Shown piece after piece: positions 25,982 to 33,554 of a DNA stretch of 64,000 nucleotides. Position 1 is the first letter of the stretch, and every line of letters begins with the position of its first letter. The position numbers and the translations under genes are program-made. The DNA lies in NCBI RefSeq assembly GCF_000373925.1, contig NZ_KB892768.1:62001-126000 (forward strand), given 5' to 3'. This stretch comes from Actinopolymorpha alba DSM 45243. GTDB taxonomy: Bacteria > Actinomycetota > Actinomycetes > Propionibacteriales > Actinopolymorphaceae. The notes below the pieces were generated by a model. The model saw only the letters and a program-made list of their open reading frames with translations. It did not search any database and was not told the DNA's origin.

Positions 25982-26458
25982 GTGGGACGCGTCGACTACT
26001 ACCACGATCCGACCGCACCGCCGGCGAACACCATCGTCCCGTCGGTCACGGTGGTTGTCGTGCGGGACGGAAGCGTCCTCCTCGTCCACCGCGCGGACAA
26101 CGGCTACTGGGCGGTCCCGGGCGGCGGCGTCGATCTCGGCGAATCCGCGCCCGACGCGGCGATCCGCGAAACCCGCGAGGAGACCGGCATCGAGATCGCC
26201 CTGGTCGGGTTGGTCGGCATCTACACCGATCCGGGGCACGTGATGAGGTACGAGGACGGCGAGGTACGCCAGCAGTTCAGCCTCTGCTTCAAGGCCCGCG
26301 CTCTTGGCGGGCGCCTTCGCGGCCAGGCGACGGAGAACAGCGCCGTCCGCTGGGTCCCGATCCCCGAGCTCCCGGAGCTGTCGATCCACCCCGCGATGCG
26401 GCTCCGGATCGATGACGGGCTCGCCTGGCAGCCAGGCGGGGCCGCTCACATCGGCTGA
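25982..26458 (+). CDS. Nudix hydrolase
   Basis: This is a 158-residue Nudix protein. The Nudix box starts at GGGVDLGES near residue 47 and ends in RETREETG near 62-69, keeping the Gly, Arg and Glu residues that bind the metal. The start GTG (then GRVDYYHDP) lies about 12 bases after TATCTT and has no SD, which suggests a leaderless transcript. An upstream GTG would add about 12 residues. Family members cleave nucleoside diphosphate derivatives, and the substrate cannot be told. It is divergent from the PHP gene and precedes the fas locus. Confidence 0.9.
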   Translation: MGRVDYYHDPTAPPANTIVPSVTVVVVRDGSVLLVHRADNGYWAVPGGGVDLGESAPDAAIRETREETGIEIALVGLVGIYTDPGHVMRYEDGEVRQQFSLCFKARALGGRLRGQATENSAVRWVPIPELPELSIHPAMRLRIDDGLAWQPGGAAHIG

Positions 26459-26538
26459 CCGACCGGCAGCCCCTGCGGAGCTGGTGCGAAACCGACAAAA
26501 CAGACAAAAGGCGGCACGCGGTACGTCCTATCTGGTCG

Positions 26539-27762
26539 ATGCTCACCGGCTGTCACGGTCGTGCGGTGTCCGCGTGCGACACTTCCCACGTGTCGAGTCT
26601 GAACCGCGCAACCGCCGCATCCCACCTCGAGCGGGCCAGCGGCATGCTCGCCTCCGCCACGATCGAGCGGATGCAGCAACGGCTCTCGTGGTTTCGCGGT
26701 ATGAATCCTCAGGACCGGTCCTGGATCGGGCTGGTGGCCCAGACGTTCATCGCCGCGTTCGTCGCGTGGTTCCGCGATCCCGGTGTCGGACCGGTGTTCA
26801 CCGCCGACGTCCTCGGGACGGCGCCCCGCGAGCTCACCCGCAAGGTGACCCTGCACCAGACCGTCGAGATGATCCGGATCGGTATCGAAGTCGTCGAGGA
26901 ACGTGTCGACGACATCGTGCCGGCCGCCGACGTGGCGACCGTCCGCGAGGCGGTGCTCCTCTACTCCCGTGAGATCGCCTTCGGAGCCGCCGAGGTCTAC
27001 GCCCGGGCCGCGGAGATGAGAGGTGCGTGGGACGCGCGCCTCGAGGCGCTCATCGTCGATGCGGTCCTGCGGGGCGAGACCGACGAAGCCGTGCGTTCCC
27101 GCGTCGCCGCGTTGGGCTGGTCAGAGACCACCCAGGTCCTCGTCGTGGTGGGGCGTACGCCGGTCGGAGATGCCGAGGCCGGAGTCGAACTCATCCGGCG
27201 GGACGCCCGGCACGCTCGACTCGACGTCCTGACCGGCGTCCAGGGCGACCGACTGATCGTGATCCTCGGCGGAGCCAAGGACCCGCACAAGGCAGCCAGC
27301 GGGTTCGCGGCGCATTTCGGACCCGGACCCGTCGTCTACAGCCCCGTCGTACCCGATCTGCTGGCCGCCTCCGGCGCCGCCCGGGCGGCCATCGCCGGCT
27401 ACCGCGCCGCTCCCGCCTGGCTCGACGCGCCGCGACCGGTGGCGGCCGAGGAACTCCTTCCCGAACGCGCGCTCTCAGACGACGCCCATGCCCGCCGGCA
27501 ACTCGTCACCGACGTCTTCGCACCGCTCGCGGACACCGGACCGGTGCTCCTCGAGACGCTCGCCGCGTTCTTCGAGAACGGCGGCTCGGTCGAGGCCACC
27601 GCGCGGATGCTCTTCGTCCACGCCAACACCGTGCGTTACCGGTTGCGGCGGATCACCGAGCTCACTGGCTACGCACCGTCGAACCCGCGGCATGCGTACA
27701 CCCTCCGAATCGCCCTGACATTGGGTCGTTTGCACGCCCACGGCGAGCCTGAGTCTGAATGA
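26539..27762 (+). CDS. fasR: FasR-type PucR-family activator of fatty-acid synthesis
   Basis: The 407-residue protein has the actinobacterial FasR layout. The N-terminal part reads LSWFRGMNPQDRSWIGLVAQ, characteristic of this subgroup. A GGDEF-like middle portion follows, and the C-terminal PucR HTH starts FFENGGSVEATARML near residue 348 and continues with ANTVRYRLRRITEL. In Streptomyces the orthologue activates fabD-fabH-acpP-fabF, which follow here in the same order. The N-terminus is uncertain, and GTG codons at 26566 and 26590 are alternatives. The stop lies four bases before the candidate operator. Confidence 0.92.
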   Translation: MLTGCHGRAVSACDTSHVSSLNRATAASHLERASGMLASATIERMQQRLSWFRGMNPQDRSWIGLVAQTFIAAFVAWFRDPGVGPVFTADVLGTAPRELTRKVTLHQTVEMIRIGIEVVEERVDDIVPAADVATVREAVLLYSREIAFGAAEVYARAAEMRGAWDARLEALIVDAVLRGETDEAVRSRVAALGWSETTQVLVVVGRTPVGDAEAGVELIRRDARHARLDVLTGVQGDRLIVILGGAKDPHKAASGFAAHFGPGPVVYSPVVPDLLAASGAARAAIAGYRAAPAWLDAPRPVAAEELLPERALSDDAHARRQLVTDVFAPLADTGPVLLETLAAFFENGGSVEATARMLFVHANTVRYRLRRITELTGYAPSNPRHAYTLRIALTLGRLHAHGEPESE

Positions 27763-27765
27763 GTT

Positions 27766-27780
27766 TGTAGGGTTCCTACA
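27766..27780. promoter_or_regulatory. Candidate FasR operator upstream of fabD
   Basis: TGTAGG-GTT-CCTACA is a perfect inverted repeat with a three-base spacer in the 88-base fasR-fabD gap, 71 bases ahead of the fabD start. Its position suits an activator site. The assignment rests on context. Confidence 0.6.
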
Positions 27781-27850
27781 GAGACCCGCCGGCAAGATTC
27801 GTGTTACCAGGTCGCCCCTTCCGGGCCGTTCAGCCGTCATCGTGGATTTC

Positions 27851-29038
27851 GTGCTCGTCATCGTCGCGCCTGGGCAAGGGGCGCAAACGCCTGGCTTCCT
27901 CACACCGTGGCTTGAGGACCCGACATTCGCCGACCGGATCAGCTGGCTGTCCGCCGTCAGCGATGTCGACCTCATCCACTACGGCACCAAGGCGGACGCG
28001 GAGACGATCCGCGACACTGCGATCGCGCAGCCGCTCCTCGTCGCCTCGGGTCTGGTCGCAGCACTCGCGTTGTTCCCCCATCCGGCAGACGCCTTCCGCG
28101 TGATCGACCTCGCGGCGGGCCACAGCGTCGGCGAAGTGACCGCCGCCGCGGGTGTCGGGGTGATCAGCGCCGAGCAAGCGATGGTTTTCGTACGTGAACG
28201 CGGCAAGGCAATGGCGCAGGTCGCGGCGAAGACGCCGACCGGGATGATGGCGGTCCTGGGCGGCGACCCGGAGGAGGTCCTCGCGGCGATCGAACGCCAC
28301 CGGCTCATCGCGGCCAACAACAACGGTCCGGGACAGGTCGTCGCGGCCGGGACCCTGGAGGACCTCGAGCGGTTCACCCAGGACCCGCCCGCCCGCACCC
28401 GACTCGTCCCGCTCCAGGTCGCGGGCGCGTTCCATACCAACTACGTCGCCCACGCGGTCGATCTCCTCGGCGGCTATGCCCGGGCGATCAGCACCCACGA
28501 CCCGCGTACCCGCCTGCTCTCCAACCGCGACGGGCTCATCGTCCACGACGGACGTGAGGTCCTGCAGCGAATCGTGACGCAGGTGAGTTCGCCGGTCCGC
28601 TGGGACCTCTGCATGCAGACGATGCGCGACCTCGGTGTCACCGGCATGCTCGAGATGCCACCGGCGGGAACGCTGACCGGCATCGCGCGGCGGGCCATGC
28701 CCGGGGTCGAGACGTTCGCCCTCAAGACACCCGACCAGCTTGACGACGCCCGCGCGTTCGTCGAGAAGCACGGTGAGGGCGGCCCGCTCGAGGGCAACCC
28801 GACCTGGCGGCTCCTGGTAGCACCGATGAAGGGCATCTTCAGCCTCGCCCCCGACCAGCCGGCCGGTGCCGCGCTCACGCCCGGCACCATCGTCGGCAAC
28901 GTCAAGAGCCTGCGCGACGACCTGCCCGTGTCCGCACCGCACGGCGGCACCATCGTCGAGTGGCTGGTGGAGGACGGCGATCCGGTCTCCCCGGGCCAAC
29001 CATTGGTACGACTCCACCCGGCGGTGAGCACATCGTGA
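27851..29038 (+). CDS. fabD: Malonyl-CoA:ACP transacylase with a C-terminal biotinyl-like domain
   Basis: FabD moves malonyl groups from CoA to ACP. Residues 1-300 are the transacylase: GQGAQ at 8-12, Ser92 in GHSVGE, and His195 in AGAFHTN. Residues 318-390 form an extra domain resembling a biotin carboxyl carrier domain (LLVAPMKGIF at 321-330, then VSAPHGGTIVEWLVEDGDPV). The position of the modifiable lysine is occupied by Arg355 (NVKSLRDD), so it cannot be biotinylated or lipoylated there. Family FabD is about 310 residues, so this is a true extension. GTG 27851 matches family N-termini (LVIVAPGQGAQ). GTG 27842 is possible, and no SD is clear. Its stop overlaps fabH (GTGA). Confidence 0.93.
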   Translation: MLVIVAPGQGAQTPGFLTPWLEDPTFADRISWLSAVSDVDLIHYGTKADAETIRDTAIAQPLLVASGLVAALALFPHPADAFRVIDLAAGHSVGEVTAAAGVGVISAEQAMVFVRERGKAMAQVAAKTPTGMMAVLGGDPEEVLAAIERHRLIAANNNGPGQVVAAGTLEDLERFTQDPPARTRLVPLQVAGAFHTNYVAHAVDLLGGYARAISTHDPRTRLLSNRDGLIVHDGREVLQRIVTQVSSPVRWDLCMQTMRDLGVTGMLEMPPAGTLTGIARRAMPGVETFALKTPDQLDDARAFVEKHGEGGPLEGNPTWRLLVAPMKGIFSLAPDQPAGAALTPGTIVGNVKSLRDDLPVSAPHGGTIVEWLVEDGDPVSPGQPLVRLHPAVSTS

Positions 29039-30033
29039 CCAGCGCGATCCGTACCTCAGGCGGCGCCCAGCACGCCAGCATTCTCGGTGTGGGCGTCTAC
29101 CGCCCATCCCGGATCGTGACGAACGCCGAGATCTGTGAACACATCGACTCCTCCGACGAGTGGATCCGTACGCGTTCGGGGATCGTGAGCCGGCGCTGGG
29201 CCACACCGGAGGAGACGGTGGCCTCGATGTCCGTCGCGGCCGGGGGCAAGGCCCTCGCCAGTGCGGGTATCCAGGCCGACCAGGTGGACTGCGTTCTCGT
29301 CTCGACGGTCTCCCACTTCTCGCAGACGCCGGCGATCGCGACCACGATCGCCTCGGAGATCGGCACGGACGGCGCCGCGGCGATGGACATCTCCGCGGCG
29401 TGCGCTGGCTTCTGCTACGGCGTCGAGCTCGCCCAGAGCATGGTGCGTGGCGGCTCGGCGACGTACGTCCTGGTCATCGGCGTCGAGCGTCTGTCCGACC
29501 TCACCGATCTGAAGGACCGCTCGACGGCGTTCCTCTTCGGCGACGGGGCGGGCGCCGTCGTCGTCGGCCCGTCGGAGGAACCCGGCATCGGTCCCGTCGT
29601 CTGGGGCTCCGACGGTGGAGCGGCCGACCTCATCCGCCAGAAGGCGCCGTGGGACGACGCCCTCTCCTCCGGTGAGTACCCCTACCTCGTGATGCAGGGC
29701 AACCCGGTGTTCCGGTGGGCGTCATACGCCATGGCCAAGGTTGCCGAGGAGGCTCTCGAACGCGCCGGCGTCAGCATCGCCGACCTCGACGCGTTCATCC
29801 CGCACCAGGCGAACATGCGGATCACCGACGCGATGGTCAAGGCTCTGAAACTTCCGAGCCACGTGGCGATCGCCCGCGACATCGCCGAGCAGGGCAACAC
29901 CTCCGCCGCTTCGATCCCGCTCGCCATGGAGCGCATGCTCGCGGCGGGCGAGGTGAAGAGCGGCGACACCGCACTGATCATCGGGTTCGGGGCCGGACTG
30001 GTCTACGCCGCCCAGGTGATCCGGGTCCCCTAA
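29035..30033 (+). CDS. fabH: 3-oxoacyl-ACP synthase III
   Basis: FabH starts chain synthesis by condensing an acyl-CoA primer with malonyl-ACP. The 332-residue protein has the catalytic triad: Cys123 in SAACAGFCYG, His257 in IPHQANMR, and Asn288 in EQGNTSAAS. The GTG start overlaps the fabD stop by four bases. In actinobacteria branched primers are usual, and nothing here shows specificity. acpP follows after 65 bases. Confidence 0.96.
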   Translation: MTSAIRTSGGAQHASILGVGVYRPSRIVTNAEICEHIDSSDEWIRTRSGIVSRRWATPEETVASMSVAAGGKALASAGIQADQVDCVLVSTVSHFSQTPAIATTIASEIGTDGAAAMDISAACAGFCYGVELAQSMVRGGSATYVLVIGVERLSDLTDLKDRSTAFLFGDGAGAVVVGPSEEPGIGPVVWGSDGGAADLIRQKAPWDDALSSGEYPYLVMQGNPVFRWASYAMAKVAEEALERAGVSIADLDAFIPHQANMRITDAMVKALKLPSHVAIARDIAEQGNTSAASIPLAMERMLAAGEVKSGDTALIIGFGAGLVYAAQVIRVP

Positions 30034-30098
30034 CCACAGTCGACCTCGCCCTTGATCCCCCGGGCGCGGCACCCACGAAAAAGAAGGAGCACCAAGGC

Positions 30099-30344
30099 AT
30101 GGCCACCACCGAGGAGATCCGCACCGGACTCGCGGAGATCGTCAACGAGGTCGCGGGCATTCCCACCGAGGACATCCAGCTGGACAAGTCGTTCACGGAC
30201 GACCTGGACGTCGACTCGCTGTCGATGGTCGAGGTCGTTGTCGCGGCCGAGGAGAAGTTCAGCGTCAAGATCCCCGACGACGAGGTGAAGAACCTCAAGA
30301 CCGTGGGCGACGCCGTCGCCTACATCGAGCGCTCGCAGGGATGA
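30099..30344 (+). CDS. acpP: Acyl carrier protein
   Basis: This 81-residue, very acidic protein carries the phosphopantetheine attachment motif DVDSLSMVE, with Ser40 as the modified residue. GAAGGAG lies about eleven bases before the ATG. It carries the growing acyl chain for the FabD/FabH/FabF set around it. A 217-base gap without a gene separates it from fabF. Confidence 0.97.
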   Translation: MATTEEIRTGLAEIVNEVAGIPTEDIQLDKSFTDDLDVDSLSMVEVVVAAEEKFSVKIPDDEVKNLKTVGDAVAYIERSQG

Positions 30345-30561
30345 CGCCGACGCGGGACACGCCGGGCGGGTGTGCCGCCACCGGTTCGCTCACCCGGCAC
30401 CCGCGTCACGTCATGCTCTGCGACGCCGGCATTTCGGGGCTGCGGTCCCACGGGGGCCGGTCCGCCGGAGACCACCCGCCAACGGGCGGCTCAGGGTCCT
30501 TTCGGGCAACGCCCGCCGGGTACCCACTCCCGCCATCGGCAGAGAAACAGAGGAGAACCCG

Positions 30562-31797
30562 ATGAGCACCAAGGTTGTCATCACAGGACTAGGTGCCACG
30601 ACCCCACTCGGCGGCGACGTCGCCTCGACCTGGGACGGCCTGCTGTCGGGTCGTACCAACGCGCAGGTACTCACCGACGAAGCCTTCGCCGACCTACCGG
30701 CGCGGATCGCCGCGCCCGCTGCTGTGGACCCCGGCGAGGTGTTGTCTCGCGTGGAGGCCCGCAAGCTCGACCGCTACGAGCAGTTCGCGATGGTCGCGGC
30801 CCGGGAGGCCTGGAAGGATTCGGGCCTGGCTGACGCCGACGTACCCGGCGAGCGGATCGCAGTGTCCCTCGGGTCGGGCATCGGCGGACTGATCAGCATG
30901 CTCAACGTCTACGACACCCTTCGTACGAAGGGCCCGCGGCACGTCACGCCGTACACCATCCCGATGATCATGCCGAACGGCGGAGCCGCCTGGGTCGGGC
31001 TCGACATCGGTGCCCGGGCAAGCGTCCAGACCCCGGTGGCGGCGTGCGCGTCCGGCAACGAGGCCATCCGCCACGGGCTTGACCTCATCCGCTCGGGCAA
31101 GGCCGACGTCGCCGTGGTCGGTGGCGCCGAGGCCGCCATCCACCCGCTGCCGATGGCCGCGTTCGGCGCCATGATGGCTCTGTCGCGCCGCAACGACGAC
31201 CCGCAGCACGCGTCCCGGCCGTTCGACAAGGCCCGTGACGGGTTCCTGCTCGGGGAAGGCGGCGCGGTGATGGTTCTCGAGTCCGCCGAGCACGCCGAAC
31301 GCCGCGGCGCACGGGTCTACGCCGAGGTCGCCGGGGCGGGCGCGTCCGCCGACGGGCACCACATCGTGCAGCCGGATCCGGAGGGTAAGGGCAACGCGTT
31401 CGCGATGCGCGAGGCGCTGACGAACGCGCGCCTCGCACCCCACGAGGTGATCCACATCAACGCGCATGCGACCTCCACGCCGGCCGGAGACGTGGCCGAG
31501 GCGGTCGGAATCCGCGCCGTATTCGGCGAGGCGGCGCAGAATGTGGTGGTGACCGCTCCCAAGGGGGCCCTCGGGCACCTCCTCGGCGCCGCGGGCGTGG
31601 CCGAGTCCATCGCCACCGTCCTCGCGTTGTACCACCGGGTCGTCCCGCCGACCATCAACCTCGACAACCTCGACGACGAGGTGGGTCTGGACGTCGCCGT
31701 GGAGCCTCGCAAGCTGCCCGAGGGCCAGCTCGCCGCGATCAACAACTCGTTCGGGTTCGGCGGCCACAACCTCGTCATCGCTTTCCGTACGGTCTGA
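30562..31797 (+). CDS. fabF: 3-oxoacyl-ACP synthase II
   Basis: FabF performs the elongating condensations. The 411-residue protein has Cys162 in VAACASGNEA, His in NAHATSTPAGD near 311, and GALGHLLGAAG near 342. It ends in the usual NNSFGFGGHN. AGAGGAGAA precedes the ATG by about six bases. It is fifth in the co-directional series fasR-fabD-fabH-acpP-fabF. Confidence 0.97.
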   Translation: MSTKVVITGLGATTPLGGDVASTWDGLLSGRTNAQVLTDEAFADLPARIAAPAAVDPGEVLSRVEARKLDRYEQFAMVAAREAWKDSGLADADVPGERIAVSLGSGIGGLISMLNVYDTLRTKGPRHVTPYTIPMIMPNGGAAWVGLDIGARASVQTPVAACASGNEAIRHGLDLIRSGKADVAVVGGAEAAIHPLPMAAFGAMMALSRRNDDPQHASRPFDKARDGFLLGEGGAVMVLESAEHAERRGARVYAEVAGAGASADGHHIVQPDPEGKGNAFAMREALTNARLAPHEVIHINAHATSTPAGDVAEAVGIRAVFGEAAQNVVVTAPKGALGHLLGAAGVAESIATVLALYHRVVPPTINLDNLDDEVGLDVAVEPRKLPEGQLAAINNSFGFGGHNLVIAFRTV

Positions 31798-31844
31798 GCG
31801 GTCCCACCCGCGCATACCTTGACCAGCACCGGAGTGAAAGGGAC

Positions 31845-33305
31845 GTGACCGTCACCGAGAATCCCGCCGACACCGCGACAGCGGCCAACACCGCTGCGAA
31901 GCCGGCCAAGCCGCCCCGCGAGCAGGACCCGCGCTACCCGCGCAACCGGCTCGCAGCACTGCTCGACCAAGGCAGCCTCTCGCTCCTCACACCCGAGGAC
32001 AACAGCGGCATGCTCGCCGTGACCGGCACGATCGCCGGCCGCCCGGTCGTCGCCTTCTGCTCTGACCCGACCATCCAGGGCGGAGCGATGGGACACGAAG
32101 GCTGTGACGTCGTTGTCCAGGCGTACGACCGGGCGCTGGCTGACGGCGTACCCATCATCGGCTTGTGGCACAACGGCGGTGCCCGGCTCGCCGAAGGCGT
32201 GTTGTCACTGCACGCGGTCGGTCTCATCTTCCACGCCATGACCCGTGCGTCCGGGCGGATACCGCAGATCTCGGTCGTGCTCGGACCTGCGGCTGGCGGT
32301 GCGGCGTACGGCCCGGCACTCACCGACGTGGTGATCCTCGGCCCCGAGGGCCGCATCTTCGTGACCGGCCCGGACGTGGTCCGCTCGGTCACCGGTGAGG
32401 ACGTCGACATGCTGCGGCTCGGTGGACCCGAGCCGCACGGTCGCCGCTCCGGCGTCGTCCACGTCATCACCGACAGCGAGCAGGGCGCCCTCGACGAGGC
32501 CCGCCGGCTGGCCACGCTCCTGGGATTCCAGTCGCAGGGCACGATTGACGTCTCCTCGGTCGAGGACCTCGATCTGGCGGATCTGCTGCCCGACTCGCCG
32601 CGGCGGGCGTACGACGTGCACCCGCTGATCGACCACCTGCTCGATGAGGGCACCACGATCGAGCTGCACCCGCGGTGGGCGCCCAACATCGTGACGAGCC
32701 TCGGCCGGCTCGGCGGGCGGACCGTCGGCGTGATCGCCAACAACCCGCTGCGCCTGGGCGGCTGCCTCGACTCCACGTCGGCTGAGAAGGCCTCGAGGTT
32801 CGTCCGCATGTGCGACGCGTTCGGGGTTCCGCTGGTCGTCCTGGTGGACGTACCCGGCTACCTTCCCGGGGTCGGGCAGGAGTGGGACGGCGTGGTCCGG
32901 CGGGGCGCGAAGCTGCTCCACGCGTTCGCCGAGGCCGTCGTACCCCGCGTCACCCTGGTCACCCGCAAGGCGTACGGCGGCGCCTACATCGCGATGAACT
33001 CCCGCTCGCTCGGCGCGACCAAGGTCTTCGCCTGGCCAACGGCGGAGATCGCCGTCATGGGCTCGATCGCCGCGATCCGGATCCTGCACCGGCGCAAGCT
33101 GGCGGAGGTCGAACCCGACATCCGTCCCAAGGTCGAGGCCGAACTCGCCGCCGAACACGAGAAGATCGTGGGCGGCCTCGACAAGGCCATCTCGATCGGT
33201 GTGATCGACGAGGTGGTCACACCCAAGCAGACGCGGAGCCAGCTGGCGGCCGCCCTCGCCGAGGCGACGGACGCGCGCGGCCGGCACGGGAACATCCCGC
33301 TCTAG
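31845..33305 (+). CDS. accD: Acyl-CoA carboxylase carboxyltransferase (beta) subunit
   Basis: A 486-residue protein with both crotonase-like halves of a biotin-dependent carboxyltransferase. The oxyanion-forming segments are LGPAAGGAAYGPALTD near 145 and RKAYGGAYIAMNSRSLG near 366. The N-terminal 30 residues are Ala/Thr/Lys-rich and probably disordered. It follows fabF by 47 bases in the same direction, so malonyl-CoA supply for the synthase is the likely role. Propionyl-CoA carboxylase activity cannot be excluded. The biotinylated alpha subunit is not in the window. Confidence 0.9.
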   Translation: MTVTENPADTATAANTAAKPAKPPREQDPRYPRNRLAALLDQGSLSLLTPEDNSGMLAVTGTIAGRPVVAFCSDPTIQGGAMGHEGCDVVVQAYDRALADGVPIIGLWHNGGARLAEGVLSLHAVGLIFHAMTRASGRIPQISVVLGPAAGGAAYGPALTDVVILGPEGRIFVTGPDVVRSVTGEDVDMLRLGGPEPHGRRSGVVHVITDSEQGALDEARRLATLLGFQSQGTIDVSSVEDLDLADLLPDSPRRAYDVHPLIDHLLDEGTTIELHPRWAPNIVTSLGRLGGRTVGVIANNPLRLGGCLDSTSAEKASRFVRMCDAFGVPLVVLVDVPGYLPGVGQEWDGVVRRGAKLLHAFAEAVVPRVTLVTRKAYGGAYIAMNSRSLGATKVFAWPTAEIAVMGSIAAIRILHRRKLAEVEPDIRPKVEAELAAEHEKIVGGLDKAISIGVIDEVVTPKQTRSQLAAALAEATDARGRHGNIPL

Positions 33306-33348
33306 CGTCCCGCACCGGACGATCCTCGCTGCCACGCCGTAGCCCGGC

Positions 33349-33440
33349 CCGAATGATCACGTATACGTGGTCATTGCCCGCCTCACATGGTGCCGGTGCC
33401 ATGTGAGGCAGGTACGCGCCACGTATACGTGGTCATTCGG
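33349..33440. repeat. Nested palindromic repeat, family A copy 3
   Basis: CCGAATGATCACGTATACG at the left pairs with CGTATACGTGGTCATTCGG at the right, with one mismatch. The centre shows GCCTCACATGG...CCATGTGAGGC. The inner right arm is degraded (GTACGCGCC instead of GTAATGACC). It lies between the convergent ends of accD and the glycosidase gene. Confidence 0.9.
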
Positions 33441-33554
33441 GGCGGCGTCGTCGCGGTTGGTGGGGGCCTGCGCGATCAGGATGAGGACCTCGAGCTCGCG
33501 CTGGCTCAGGAATTCCTTCGTGCCCGAGGATCGGTGCGGGTCGGCGCCGCCAGC

